A stretch of DNA of 64,000 bases, from positions 216,534,373 to 216,598,372 of the forward strand of contig CP136061.1 of assembly GCA_032622095.1 (NCBI GenBank), written 5' to 3'. Every line of letters begins with the position of its first letter. The first letter of the stretch is position 1. This document shows, piece after piece, positions 43,951 through 54,715 of this stretch. The notes under the pieces were generated by a model. That model was not told the origin of the DNA and did not search any database. It saw nothing but the letters and a program-made list of their open reading frames with translations. A program made the position numbers and the translations under genes. Source of the DNA: Siphonodentalium dalli. Its lineage: Eukaryota > Mollusca > Scaphopoda > Gadilida > Siphonodentaliidae.

Positions 43951-45576
43951 TAGGGTACATAAAAGGCCGTCCAGCCACAGTGTCCCCCGAAAAAGTGGCT
44001 TCATTGGGGGCATCAGCTTTTCTGAAAAAAATAACAAGGACCCTAAATACGAAGCAACCAGACAAAAATGGGTGGATCGTACCCATATTCGAACTTGATC
44101 TGTATTTTGAGCTGATAAAATCATATACCAAATTTGATTCAGATATGATCACACAAACTAAAGTTATCATCCGGAAACCAGAAATTGACAGAATTCTAAG
44201 TCGTAAAAGGGCCATAACTCTTAACAAAAATGGGCAGAGCGAACCCATATTTGAACCTGACCTGTATTTTGGGCTGATAAACTATCATACTAAATTTGAT
44301 TCAGATATGATCACACATACTAAAGTTATCATCCGGAAACCAGAAATTGACAGGATTCTAAGTCGAATAAAAGGTCGGTAGACCTCATGTCCGCCTCTAA
44401 GTGTCGGCTTGATACGACCTCTGTTTTCGCATAAAAACCTGTCTTTAGTGCTAGTAAACCTACATACCAAATTTAATTTCATTCAGTACACATTTACTAA
44501 AGTTATCATCTGGAAACCTCAAATTGGCAAAAATTCTAAGTAAAAAAGGGACATAACTCTGGTGAAAATTGGCAGTCGGAACCCGAATTCGAACTTGACC
44601 TGTGTTTTGCTGGGAGAAAGACACATACCAACTTTGGTTCAGATCAAATAATCCAAACTGGAGTTATCGGTCAGAAACCAAAAATGTTAACAGACAGTCA
44701 AATTCTAAGTCGAAAAAGGGCCGTAACTCATGTAAAAATAGTTGGACGGAACCCATATTCGAACTTGGCCTGTGTCTTTAGCTGGAAAATACACATACCA
44801 ACTTTGGTTCAGATCAATAATCCAAACTGGAGTTATCGGTCGGAAACCAAAAATGTTAACAGACAGTCAAATTCTAAGTCGAAAAGGGGGCATAACTCTG
44901 GTGAAAATTGGTGGACGGAACCAGAATTCGAACTTGACCTTTCTTTTCTGCTAGTAAACCCACATACCAAATTTAATTTAATATGGTTCACTCTAACTAA
45001 AGTTATCATCCGGAAACCTCGGAGGCACGGACGGACGGACGGACGCACAGGCTGCTTATAATAGTCCTCCGAACCAGTTGGGTCGGCGGACAAAAAGGAC
45101 CATAACTCTAGCAAAAATGGGCGGATTGTACCCATATTGGAACTTGACCTGTATTTCAAGCTGATAAACGCACATTCCAAATTTGGTTCAGATATGATCA
45201 CACAAACTGAAGTTATCATCCAGAAACCAGAAAATTACAAGATTCTAAGTAAAAAAAGGGCCATAACTCTCGCAAAAATGGGCGGAGCAAACCCATATTC
45301 GAACTTGACCTGTATATAGGGCTGATAAACTCACATACCAAATTTGGTTCAGATATGATGACACAAACTGAAGTTATCATCCAGAAACCAGAAATTGACA
45401 GGATTCCAAGTCGAAAAAGGGCCACAACTCTCGCAAAAATGGGCGGAGCAAACCCATATTCGAACTTGACCTGTATATAGGGCTGATAAACTCACATACC
45501 AAATTTGGTTCAGATATGATCACACAAACTGAAGTTATCATCCAGAAACCAGAAAATTACAAGATTCTAAGTAAAA
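43951..45576 (+). repeat. Pearl-like tandem repeats in the centre of foldback-like element 2
   Basis: About nine units of 120-180 bp carry CCCATATTCGAACTTGACCT, CACATACCAAATTTGGTTCA and AAAGTTATCATCCGGAAACC, with ACGGACGGACGGACGCACAG near 45025. TGTCCGCC or TGTCCCCCGA start points at 43980 and 44389 and GGCGGACA near 45084 resemble the ends of family H. Frames of 60-139 residues on both strands come from the repeat. Confidence 0.8.
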
Positions 45577-47650
45577 CGAGAGGCCGATCACGATCGGCAG
45601 ATGTTTAACCCATACCTTGGCGATACTGATTAGCTATTTTAATAGATTCTTACACCAACCTTTTCATGAGTGCAAAAAAATCAACAATTCACACCTTACT
45701 ATTGAGGTCACAAGTGGAATCAGACTTACTGGGCACCTTGCTCACATATGCACAATTGGAACATGGATATGGCAATCAATTTCAACCAGATATGTCTTAT
45801 AGAGTGATAAAGCTAATTAAGCTAAATCCATAGTCAGAAAGATGCACCATAGCTGTTTTTATTATGTTTTTTGTTAGTTGCATATTAAAAATTCATGGGA
45901 TCATTTAGATGGGAGAAAAGGGTTAATATTTCCCATTTAAAAAATCAATACATGAACCACTGTACAAGTGAGGGATGTATAGACTTGGATATAAAATTAT
46001 TGATAATGATTGGATATAAAATATTTTAATGCTGAATTTTTAGATAGCTAGAGGTATATGTACTAGTATGAGATTGGTCAGATTGAAAATAAGATTCATT
46101 ACATTGGATAGCATACTGTATGACCATGGATTGGAATGGGTAGGGTTAATTTTCTTCTAAGCTGAACATTGGAAAGATGTAATTTATGTAACAGCGGAAA
46201 TATAATTTATGGTTAATTTTATCAAACCAATCGATCCCAAAATCTAAACAAGTGAAGAATGCATCAACATGGATGCAATTATATATAGTGATCATGTAAA
46301 GTATATCTAGTTACTAGTATCACATTGTGTCAACAGGATTGGTGGAGATGTTAATATTTTTAAGCAAATCAACCATATGACTCTCAATATGCAGGTTAGG
46401 GGTGTGTTATCATAAACTATGCCAAGAACTATAAATAAAATAAATGGAAATATTTGAGTTATGAAATCGGATAGAATAGGGTTAATCTTATCCAAACTAA
46501 TGAACTGATAAACACAAAAAAGTCTATAAAAAGCATGTCATTGGATTTAGCAAAACCCACACAACAAGCCAGTCCCTAATGTCATGAAGACTATATAGAC
46601 AGCAGACACCTATGTGGACGTTAATGACCTCTGGCCATCACTGTCATATTCATTTTATTTATGCAGTAGAGTGAGGCTTGAGATCAGATTATAGGAATGT
46701 GAGACTTAAATAAACAAACACTGCACACAGCCCAGATGCTGTGACAAGCTTCTCCAGAGATGAGCTCAATTATTCACTTAGTGTTATTTGTCTGTCTCCA
46801 ACTAGCATTGGCTAAGGAGAACCCCTAAACACTCTGTGAGCCATGGTATTTATCTAATAATTTCCAATAAGACACTGGCTGTGTAATAAGATCTCCTCTG
46901 CTAAGCTGACTGCCTGCAGGCATTAATTAGATTATAAGCTACTTGAATTTTAAATGGCCATAACTCTGTTAAAATATACCAGATCAAACTCAAATTTGAA
47001 CCTGATCTGTATTTTGAGGTGAGGACCATATGTACCAAATTTGGTGCTGATCAGAAGAAAAATATTTAAGTTAACACAGCTTGGATTAAGTCTATTTAAA
47101 AACAAGAGCAGAAAGGGTTAACTAAACGATACCAAAAACCATACAGATAAAGAACGTGCTAAGAAAAACCTAGGTAAGAAATATGAGGCATATCAGAAGA
47201 AAATTGTTTGACTTAGATGCATCAGATAGCATTTGTGTGCAGGGTTAATTTTTTCCAAACCGAACAACCGATCGATACCAAAAACTATACAGGTGAGGGG
47301 TGTGTCATTATAAACCTACATATCAAATATGAAAACAATCGGACAAAAAGTACTTTGGTTACAGCATCGGATGGCTCATGCCTATGTGCGGATGCAAAGT
47401 GTTAATAATTTCTAAACCGATCAACTGATCGATACCAAAAACTATACAGGTGAGGAGTGTGTTATCATAAACATGCACATAAAATTTTAACACGATCCGA
47501 TAAAAAATATTCAAGTAATTGAATCGGAAAGCAAGTGTCTACGGACAGACGGACAGACGGACGGACGGACAGACGGACGGACGGACGAACGACGGATGGT
47601 TGATCCGGACGTCGGCATTATGTGTACCATACATGGTATGGGTACACATA
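45577..47650 (+). mobile_element. Repeat family E, full insertion with readable empty site
   Basis: The tandem array breaks at GATTCTAAGTAAAA and resumes at AAAAGGGCCATAACTCTCGC, so the insert is delimited. It starts CGAGAGGCCGATCACGATCG (a palindrome GCCGATCACGATCGGC) and ends after GACGGACA repeats (about 47540-47590), GATCCGGACGTCGGC, the hairpin CCATACATGGTATGG and GTACACAT. Insertion into an A run without duplication plus a terminal hairpin suggests a Helentron-type element. The interior shows GATACCAAAAACTATACAGG repeated several times and no coding region. Confidence 0.65.
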
Positions 47651-47884
47651 AAAAGGGCCATAACTCTCGCAAAAATGGGCGGAGCTAACCCATATTCGAA
47701 CTTGACCTGTATTTTGGTCTGATAAACTCACCTATGAAATTTGCTTTTGATCTAATAACCGAAACTAAAGTTATCATTCGGAAACCATTTCCGGACTGAC
47801 GACCTCACTCACACGTAGATGGACGGACAGACACCGGCTATTTTAATAGTCCCCGGAAAAAAAAAATTCAGGGGATAAAAACCA
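47651..47884 (+). repeat. Remainder of pearl-like array after the family E insertion
   Basis: Continues GGGCCATAACTCTCGCAAAA and CCCATATTCGAACTTGACCT, then GATGGACGGACAGACACCGG and TAATAGTCCCCGGAAAA. Confidence 0.7.
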
Positions 47885-48320
47885 CCCATCAAATATATCA
47901 AACCATTTTTTGGTGAACTCATAGGATGGTTTGATAAACTCACTTGATCGTCTGAAATACTCGATGGATGGTTTTGTACACTACATAGGGAACTCATTGG
48001 ATGGTTTGTGATGCTAGTTTTATGGTTTGGGTCACCCACTGGGTGATTTGTGACTTCAGTTGGATGGTTTTAGGGTACCAAGTGGGTGGTTTGTTCACAT
48101 TGAGTGGTTTGGGACACTCGCTATTTTAGACACTGGTTAACGGCATTGGGACACTGCTTGGCTGATTGGATCACTGATTGGGCCGTTTGGTACACTATAA
48201 TTGAATTGATTGAGACGACAGTTTGTTGTATGACATATGACACTCCCCGGATATCTTGGGAAACTAGTTGTGTGGCATGGGGCACATATTGGATGCTGCC
48301 CCTATGTGTGGTTTCTGACA
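47885..48320 (-). repeat. Right-arm tandem repeats, inner part
   Basis: Units of GGATGGTTTGTGA and ACTCATTGGATGGTTTG type, the complement of the left-arm tandem repeats. The hAT-like element interrupts them at 48328. Confidence 0.82.
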
Positions 48321-50172
48321 CCCGATAGTAGTGATGCGGACTGGACCGCTTTGGACCGCGGTCCAAGGGTGGACCGCGGTCCGGTCCAGACCGGGTGGCA
48401 CTGGACCGGACCGCTTTTTGCCGCCGGTCCGGTACTCTCCGGTCCGGTCCACTATTTTACTTCAGTTATAATAAACTATCGCGAATATTATTGTTATTTG
48501 CCGTCAAATCAATTAGCAACGATGTATTGACGCATTCAAGTGGTTAATATATATTAAATGTTTGATGCCACGAAAACAATGTATAGATGTACTTTGTACA
48601 TGTCAATTTCCTTATAATGAAAGACAAGACAGTCACATTAATCCAATATTAGTTGTACTTAGGAAAATAACTGTAATTGTCAGGATTATACAATCAGCCA
48701 TCACAATCTACAAGACTCCAATATTAATGTAGTAGTCATATTAGTACACATTTGTATAATTGTCATCAGTATAGTTATTTCGTTTAAATTTCAATTTAAT
48801 GAAAATAAGTATGATACGAATCATGAATACAATCAGTTGAGTGCCATGTTAGATTGGTTATAACACATTCTGACCCTAGCTATATATCTGTCCAATACAT
48901 TTAATAAGTGCATGTTCGCATTACTAGAAATACTATTATCGTGCATCGTTCCCAGTATATCCCACCAGAGACAGACAATGATGCACACAATCGGCAAACA
49001 ATGTAAGTTTTAACATATATGGACTCATTGCAATGCACTGAACTCAGTAACCTTATAGTTTGTACTATACAGAGTAAAAACTTTGAGAAAACGGAGAATT
49101 CATTAACATATAACCTATTAGTGTAAACATATTATTATTTCCAAATCCAAACATAATACACACAATACACAAATGACATAAATATATAACATATAAGAGA
49201 TAATGTATGGAAATGAGGATCAGACAACAAGCCCGAGGGCTTATATGAAGTCTTCTCCTCTTTGGCGACATGCCCCTTCCCCAATAAGTGAGGGAGGGGT
49301 ATCGATCAGACGGGAAAGGATATAAATAATGTTTTTTAAAGGAGAAGTAACTAAGTTTGAGTTGGGGATGGAAACAGCGGGAAGATAGTGTTAGGGATAG
49401 CAGGAGGCAGAGAGAGAGATAGAGAGAGAGAGAGAAAGAGAGAGAGAATGAGAGAGAGTGAGAAAGTGGAGGGGGCAGAGTTTTCAATAATTTAGTTGCT
49501 GCGTGATGAAAATTATGCTCGTAGTAATATGCATGCGTCAGGCTCCATGGGAGGGGGTCAATCGCAATGGCCAATTCCTATTTCAATGGGGTTCACTGTG
49601 AATATCGCTGCATTCTTCATGTAGAATCATTTCACGTATATACAGGATAGTGACAAGTAAGTAACTTACAAAATAATCGTTATCGGAAGACATTTAGTAC
49701 TACATATATAATGGGGAACATCGTGCTGCCGCATAACGCGGCCGGAATCCAAAGCAATTTGTTACCCATACAGATCATGGAAATCTTTTTGTTTTCATAA
49801 TATATGTCAGTACTGCATTAAATATTTGTTTGTTTTCGCGAAGACTAAGCTCCCTTGACCCCTGCATTAGTGTATTCTCAGATAAGGCAACATTTGGTAG
49901 GGAGTCATATAGTTCTCTTCTGGGCTCTTGATAAAATGTACATTCAAAGAGATAGTGGTAAGTTGTCTCAAATTCCCCACATAAACAGAAGGGGGGAAAT
50001 TTTTACATGGTTATCTGTCAGGTCACCACTCATAACCTATTATAGGTGGACAGGACCGTTTTGGACCGGTCCAGGCATGTGTACCGGACCGGAATGGCCT
50101 GGACCGGACCGCCTTGGCAGTGGACCGGACCACCCATGGTGGTCCGGTCCGGTCCGCATCACTACCCGATAG
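48321..50172. mobile_element. hAT-like non-autonomous element with 8-bp duplication
   Basis: The element at 48329-50164 (1836 bp) starts TAGTGATGCGGAC and ends with the exact complement. CCCGATAG flanks it at 48321-48328 and 50165-50172. Both ends carry many GGACCG/CGGTCC motifs within 130 bp, like the subterminal repeats of hAT elements. The interior is AT-rich with a GA microsatellite near 49410-49470 and no hAT transposase or BED finger. Removing it restores the tandem repeat of the host arm. Confidence 0.88.
49405..49472 (+). repeat. GA microsatellite
   Basis: An imperfect run of AGAGAGAGAG units inside the hAT-like element. It creates a leucine/serine-rich 169-residue minus-strand frame (49065-49574) that is not a gene. 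Confidence 0.9.
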
Positions 50173-50760
50173 GTGGTTTGGTTACCTTGGTACACCCATT
50201 GTGTGGTTTGGGGCACTGATTGAGTGGTTTGACACACATGATGTGTGTTCATTGAAAGGTTTGTTTTACTCATTTGATGGTTATGGACACTCATTAGATA
50301 GTTTTGGACACCTGTTGGATGGTTTGGGACACACCTGTGTGGTTTCAAACATTGGCTGCAAAGTCTGGAGCACTACTGGTGTGGTTTGGAAACATTCGTT
50401 GAATGGATTGGGTCGCTAATCAGGTCGATTGAGACACTCATTTGGTGGGTTGGGACACTCATTTGGGTGGGTTGGAATACCAGATGCATGGTTTGGGGGG
50501 ACTTTATGTGTGGGTTATGACACCAGTTGAGTATCGCTTGGGGCACTACCAACCTCAGTCTACATCAGTCTGGGTGGTTTGTGAAACTCATTTGGTGGAT
50601 TGGGACACCCCTGATGGTTTGGGACAATAGTTGGATTTTGGGCACCCATCGTAGGGATTGGGATACATACTCACATGTTGATTTTTGGATACTAAATAGG
50701 TTTTGTAACTGTAGGTGGTTTGGGACACTCATTTGATGTATTATGAAACTAGTTGCTGGC
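50173..50760 (-). repeat. Right-arm tandem repeats, outer part
   Basis: Units such as GTGGTTTGGGACACTCATTT repeat at 25-40 bp spacing. Several 60-100 residue frames over it are repeat products. Confidence 0.82.
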
Positions 50761-51863
50761 TTTGGAAACTTGTATGGTGGCATATTATGACTACATATTG
50801 GCTACACATTTATTCGATATCGTAAGATTTAGTAAAAAAAAAATTAAAACACTTCAATTGTCCATTTCCGACTGGCATTTTGAAAACTGTCTAGACACCG
50901 AATTGTCAAATTATGCACGAAATGGCAGGCATATGCTTTGACAACAAGAATAATGCATTTTTGTTGCAGGTTTCTGTCACATTAATAAATTTAGAGGACA
51001 TTTTAGTGATTGGTAGTACACTCCAGGAATGGCCGCCATACTCTCTGGTACATACACGGCCACATGTTAGCAACAAAATAGTTTGAGCAGACATCCTTAC
51101 AGAAGAACAAAATGGATCAAGTTTAATACTGGGGGCCCAGTCTGGGGGATGGATGTTGGCTGACCTGATTCCCAGACAAAAATTCCAATTTTCACCATTT
51201 TCTTACATATTTTCTTCATTTTTATCCAAAATTAACGACTTTCCCTTCATGAAACGCAAGAACATTTTGGATATGCTATTATTTGGTCACATTTGGCAGT
51301 CAAGGAACTTGACTGAACGTTTATGGTAGCATATTTATTTATTGACAAAATTCCAATTTTCACCATTTGTTTTACATATTCCAGTCGTTTGACCCACAAA
51401 ATGACGGCTTTCCCATTCTGGAATTCATGGGGATTTTGGATATGTTATTGTATTTGTATAGTCACACTCAAAAACTCAATTTTCACAATTTTGTGTTTAC
51501 ATATTCCTGACTTTTGACCCAAAAATTACGACTTTCCCACCCTGGGATTCATGGGGATTTTGGTTGTTATTACATGGGTATAGTCACATTCAAACACACC
51601 AAAAGACATTGCATAGCAATTTGTTTATGGTTGGGTGTTTCTTTCAATCAGACTGACTGGACTAATAAGAAAAAAGCTAAATTGAAACAAAAAGCCATAT
51701 ATATAGGACCCTATTTCAAAGAGCAGTAGAAATTTTTCCCCAAAGCGGATTTCAGCGGATTTTGGATATATTGTTCCCCAGATTCTGCCCAACAAAATGA
51801 CACCAAAAACAGCTTGTCAACGTTCTAGGTTCACCTCAAAATCGAGTCTCAATGACCAGACTA
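50761..51863 (-). repeat. Right arm of foldback-like element 2, non-tandem part
   Basis: The outer 130 bp pair with 41177-41290. Inside it are three units of about 155 bp (about 51170-51600) with AAAATTCCAATTTTCACCAT and TTCATGGGGATTTTGG. CATTTCGTGCATAATTTGAC-type sequence near 50910-50935 matches the left arm near 41440-41465. Confidence 0.75.
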
Positions 51864-51930
51864 ATATTTTTTACCCCGAAGCCAAAGATATAGTAATTTA
51901 GGAGCGTTAATTCAGATAATGCATCTTTAA
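51864..51930. mobile_element. Family A MITE, copy 4, right part
   Basis: Begins ATATTTTTTACCCCGAAGCC, continues GATATAGTAATTTAGGAGCG and ends GCATCT then TTAA at 51927-51930. It is the missing end of the copy at 40783-41176. Confidence 0.85.
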
Positions 51931-52074
51931 TCATCTCGTTTTATAATAAAATATTCAAAATAAAATCAATATTAATTGATAGAAGTGTTTCCAGACACGG
52001 GTCTTCAATTCAAATTTATTATGTTATACCCACAAAACTATTTCAAAATTGTTATATGGAGAGATAATCCATCT

Positions 52075-52442
52075 TTAACCCTTTACCCAACAAACCGGCC
52101 AAAACCGGCCAAATAAAGCTTCAACAGCCTAAAATATCTTCGGTATGTCTCAATAGAACCATACAAATATGGATATCATTGGAACCGGCTCCTTGACCAC
52201 ATTGTGATAGTTACAGTTATGCCCTGTGCCAATGCATTCTCTTATATATGCGAGTCGACCATAGGTCGCCTCGCATATATAAAAGAATGCATTGGCCTAA
52301 AAAAAATCTTTTTTTAACACTTTTACCATTTACCATGTGTTAAGCCAATGCATTCTCTTATATATGCGAGGCGACCTATGGTCGACTCGCATATATAAGA
52401 GAATGCATTGGCACAGGGCCCTTCTGTTGGGTAAAGGGTTAA
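52075..52442. mobile_element. Family D TTAA element, copy 3, with double hairpin
   Basis: TTAA lies at 52075-52078 and 52439-52442. The ends CCCTTTACCCAACA and TGTTGGGTAAAGGG are perfect 14-bp complements. Inside are two inverted copies of a hairpin with CCAATGCATTCTCTTATATA and GCGAGTCGACCATAGGTCG. The CCC start with TTAA duplication is piggyBac-like. Confidence 0.85.
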
Positions 52443-52520
52443 TTAAGAGATAAGTACATCATTTATGGGATGCATATTCCAAATAAAATCATGTTGCCAA
52501 AAACTTACCCACTGGAGGGG

Positions 52521-54090
52521 AAGCAGGGCAATGTCGCAAGAGAGCTATACTTCATCCAAGAGAGCTATACTTCATCCAAGAGAGCTATACTTCATCCAAG
52601 AGAGCTATACTTCATCCAAGAGAGCTATACTTCATCCAAGAGAGCTATACTTCATCCAAGAGAGCTATACTTCATCCAAGAGAGCTATACTTCATCCAAG
52701 AGAGCTATACTTCATCCAAGAGAGCTATACTTCATCCAAGAGAGCTATACTTCATCCAAGAGAGCTATACTTCATCCAAGAGAGCTATACTTCATCCAAG
52801 AGAGCTATACTTCATCCAAGAGAGCTATACTTCATCCAAGAGAGCTATACTTCATCCAAGAGAGCTATACTTCATCCAAGAGAGCTATACTTCATCCAAG
52901 AGAGCTATACTTCATCCAAGAGAGCTATACTTCATCCAAGAGAGCTATACTTCATCCAAGAGAGCTATACTTCATCCAAGAGAGCTATACTTCATCCAAG
53001 AGAGCTATACTTCATCCAAGAGAGCTATACTTCATCCAAGAGAGCTATACTTCATCCAAGAGAGCTATACTTCATCCAAGAGAGCTATACTTCATCCAAG
53101 AGAGCTATACTTCATCCAAGAGAGCTATACTTCATCCAAGAGAGCTATACTTCATCCAAGAGAGCTATACTTCATCCAAGAGAGCTATACTTCATCCAAG
53201 AGAGCTATACTTCATCCAAGAGAGCTATACTTCATCCAAGAGAGCTATACTTCATCCAAGAGAGCTATACTTCATCCAAGAGAGCTATACTTCATCCAAA
53301 CCAAGAGAGCTATACTTCATCCAAGAGAGCTATACTTCATCCAAGAGAGCTATACTTCATCCAAGAGAGCTATACTTCATCCAAGAGAGCTATACTTCAT
53401 CCAAGAGAGCTATACTTCATCCAAGAGAGCTATACTTCATCCAAGAGAGCTATACTTCATCCAAGAGAGCTATACTTCATCCAAACCAAGAGAGCTATAC
53501 TTCATCCAAGAGAGCTATACTTCATCCAAGAGAGCTATACTTCATCCAAGAGAGCTATACTTCATCCAAGAGAGCTATACTTCATCCAAGAGAGCTATAC
53601 TTCATCCAAGAGAGCTATACTTCATCCAAGAGAGCTATACTTCATCCAAGAGAGCTATACTTCATCCAAGAGAGCTATACTTCATCCAAGAGAGCTATAC
53701 TTCATCCAAACCTGAGGGTCAAGAGAGCTATACTTCATCCAAACCTGAGGGTCAAGAGAGCTATACTTCATCCAAACCTGAGGGTCAAGAGAGCTATACT
53801 TCATCCAAACCTGAGGGTCAAGAGAGCTATACTTCATCCAAACCTGAGGGTCAAGAGAGCTATACTTCATCCAAACCTGAGGGTCAAGAGAGCTATACTT
53901 CATCCAAACCTGAGGGTCATGTTCTGCATCTGCAAACACTCAATGGCAGGCTAGCTGAATGTCACAGATTTGCCAGTCAAGTTTTAAGATAGAATTGAAC
54001 TATAAATAAGATATATCTCTCCGTTTCAAACAATGAGTCGTGAGTTGGAAAGTTTGGATGAAGTATAGCTCTTGCGACGTTACTCTGCTA
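52521..54090. mobile_element. Inverted repeat bracketing the minisatellite
   Basis: The left edge (about 52522-52560, AGCAGGGCAATGTCGCAAGA then the first unit) pairs with an inverted copy at about 54053-54090 (GGATGAAGTATAGCTCTTGC then GACGTTACTCTGCT). The minisatellite unit therefore looks like an expansion of one terminal sequence of a small TIR element. Confidence 0.65.
52541..53920 (+). repeat. Minisatellite, 20-bp units then 33-bp units
   Basis: The unit AGAGCTATACTTCATCCAAG repeats 38 times without error (52541-53300), then 9 (53306-53485) and 11 (53491-53710) times, the blocks separated by an extra ACCAAG-type 5-bp insertion. The last part changes to a 33-bp unit that adds CCTGAGGGTCAAG, 7 units to 53920. 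Because 20 is not a multiple of three and the plus strand of the unit has no stop in any frame, all plus frames stay open and give a 20-residue repeat; this makes frames of 416 and 494 codons. No sign of translation was found, so it is called a repeat. Confidence 0.95.
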
Positions 54091-54715
54091 CTGACTGGAG
54101 GCTATAATCTATAGGGGCCTAGCTGAATTTTCACATTTCCCAGACCATTTGTACGTTTTTTCAAATAAAGTTTACTATATGTTCCGGTAAATGAGAAATA
54201 TTGAAAATAAATAGCATGTTTATTTCGCTATGTTTTATCGTTTTATTCTTCATTGAAATGTTTTATTTCTCATATTTTCATTTCTCATTGTGTATATGGC
54301 CAAATTATTTTTTTTGGCCGATTGGCGTATATACAGCAATGGCAATGTACCGGAATAGCACCTATCGCATACTAAGCTTGACACAACCATTTGCACCCTA
54401 CGAGGATGAGTATATAGAACCAATTAACATAGCATTAACAATAAGGAAGTGGAAAATAGTATCTAATGCTCTTCACAACATTACAAATAGGTCAAAGCTT
54501 GATATGAGTATAAAATTGAGGAGACTTGCGTAAAACTACAACACATGAACGATGTTATCGTTCGCGAATTTCTTTGTTGTAAAAGACTGAGGGCATATCG
54601 TTAATTTATCAAATAGGGTAATTGTACACACGAGATGTGAATTAATCACACCATGACTTGTTATATATATATGTAGCAATTGTGAGCTTGAATGGATTTT
54701 TATCCAATTAAAATT
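54091..54715. other. Spacer with a 110-residue unassigned frame
   Basis: The plus-strand frame at 54201-54533 begins with a hydrophobic stretch (MKINSMFISLCFIVLFFIEM) and then a polar part (APYEDEYIEPINIALTIRKW). It is not recognised, has no neighbouring exon signs and may be chance. No repeat was seen here. Confidence 0.3.

Larger units (their letters stand above)
41177..51863. mobile_element. Foldback-like element 2 (10.7 kb, nested)
   Basis: Starts TAGTCTGGTCATTGA, ends with the exact complement, and is flanked by ATA at 41174-41176 and 51864-51866. It interrupts a family A MITE; removing it and one ATA restores the MITE consensus. The outer inverted arms match over the first 110-130 bp including CAGAATCTGGGGAACAA and CCAAAATCCGCTTTGGGG, then diverge. 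Both arms continue into tandem repeats of about 30-40 bp on CCATCCAATGAGTGTCCCAA, in opposite orientation left and right. Three later elements interrupt it: 42532-43894, 45577-47650 and 48329-50164. No transposase-like frame was seen. It shares ends, duplication and subterminal sequence with element 1 at 9017-13367. Confidence 0.85.

Noticed and set aside
49065-49574. 169-residue minus-strand frame
   Set aside because: Its Leu/Ser-rich middle is a translated GA microsatellite inside a hAT-like element.
48329-50164. hAT transposase gene
   Set aside because: No frame in the element shows BED-finger or dimerisation-domain features; it is non-autonomous.
52541-53710. CRISPR-like regular repeat
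   Set aside because: Units are contiguous, with no unique spacers, in a eukaryotic genome. It is a minisatellite.
52465-53954. Two long plus-strand open frames of 416 and 494 codons
   Set aside because: They exist only because the 20-bp unit has no stop in any plus frame; the same 20-residue repeat appears in both. No non-repeat protein domain is attached.
54201-54533. 110-residue frame with a hydrophobic start
   Set aside because: Not recognised, no supporting splice or repeat context, and of a length that can arise by chance in 64 kb of AT-rich DNA. Left as unassigned.
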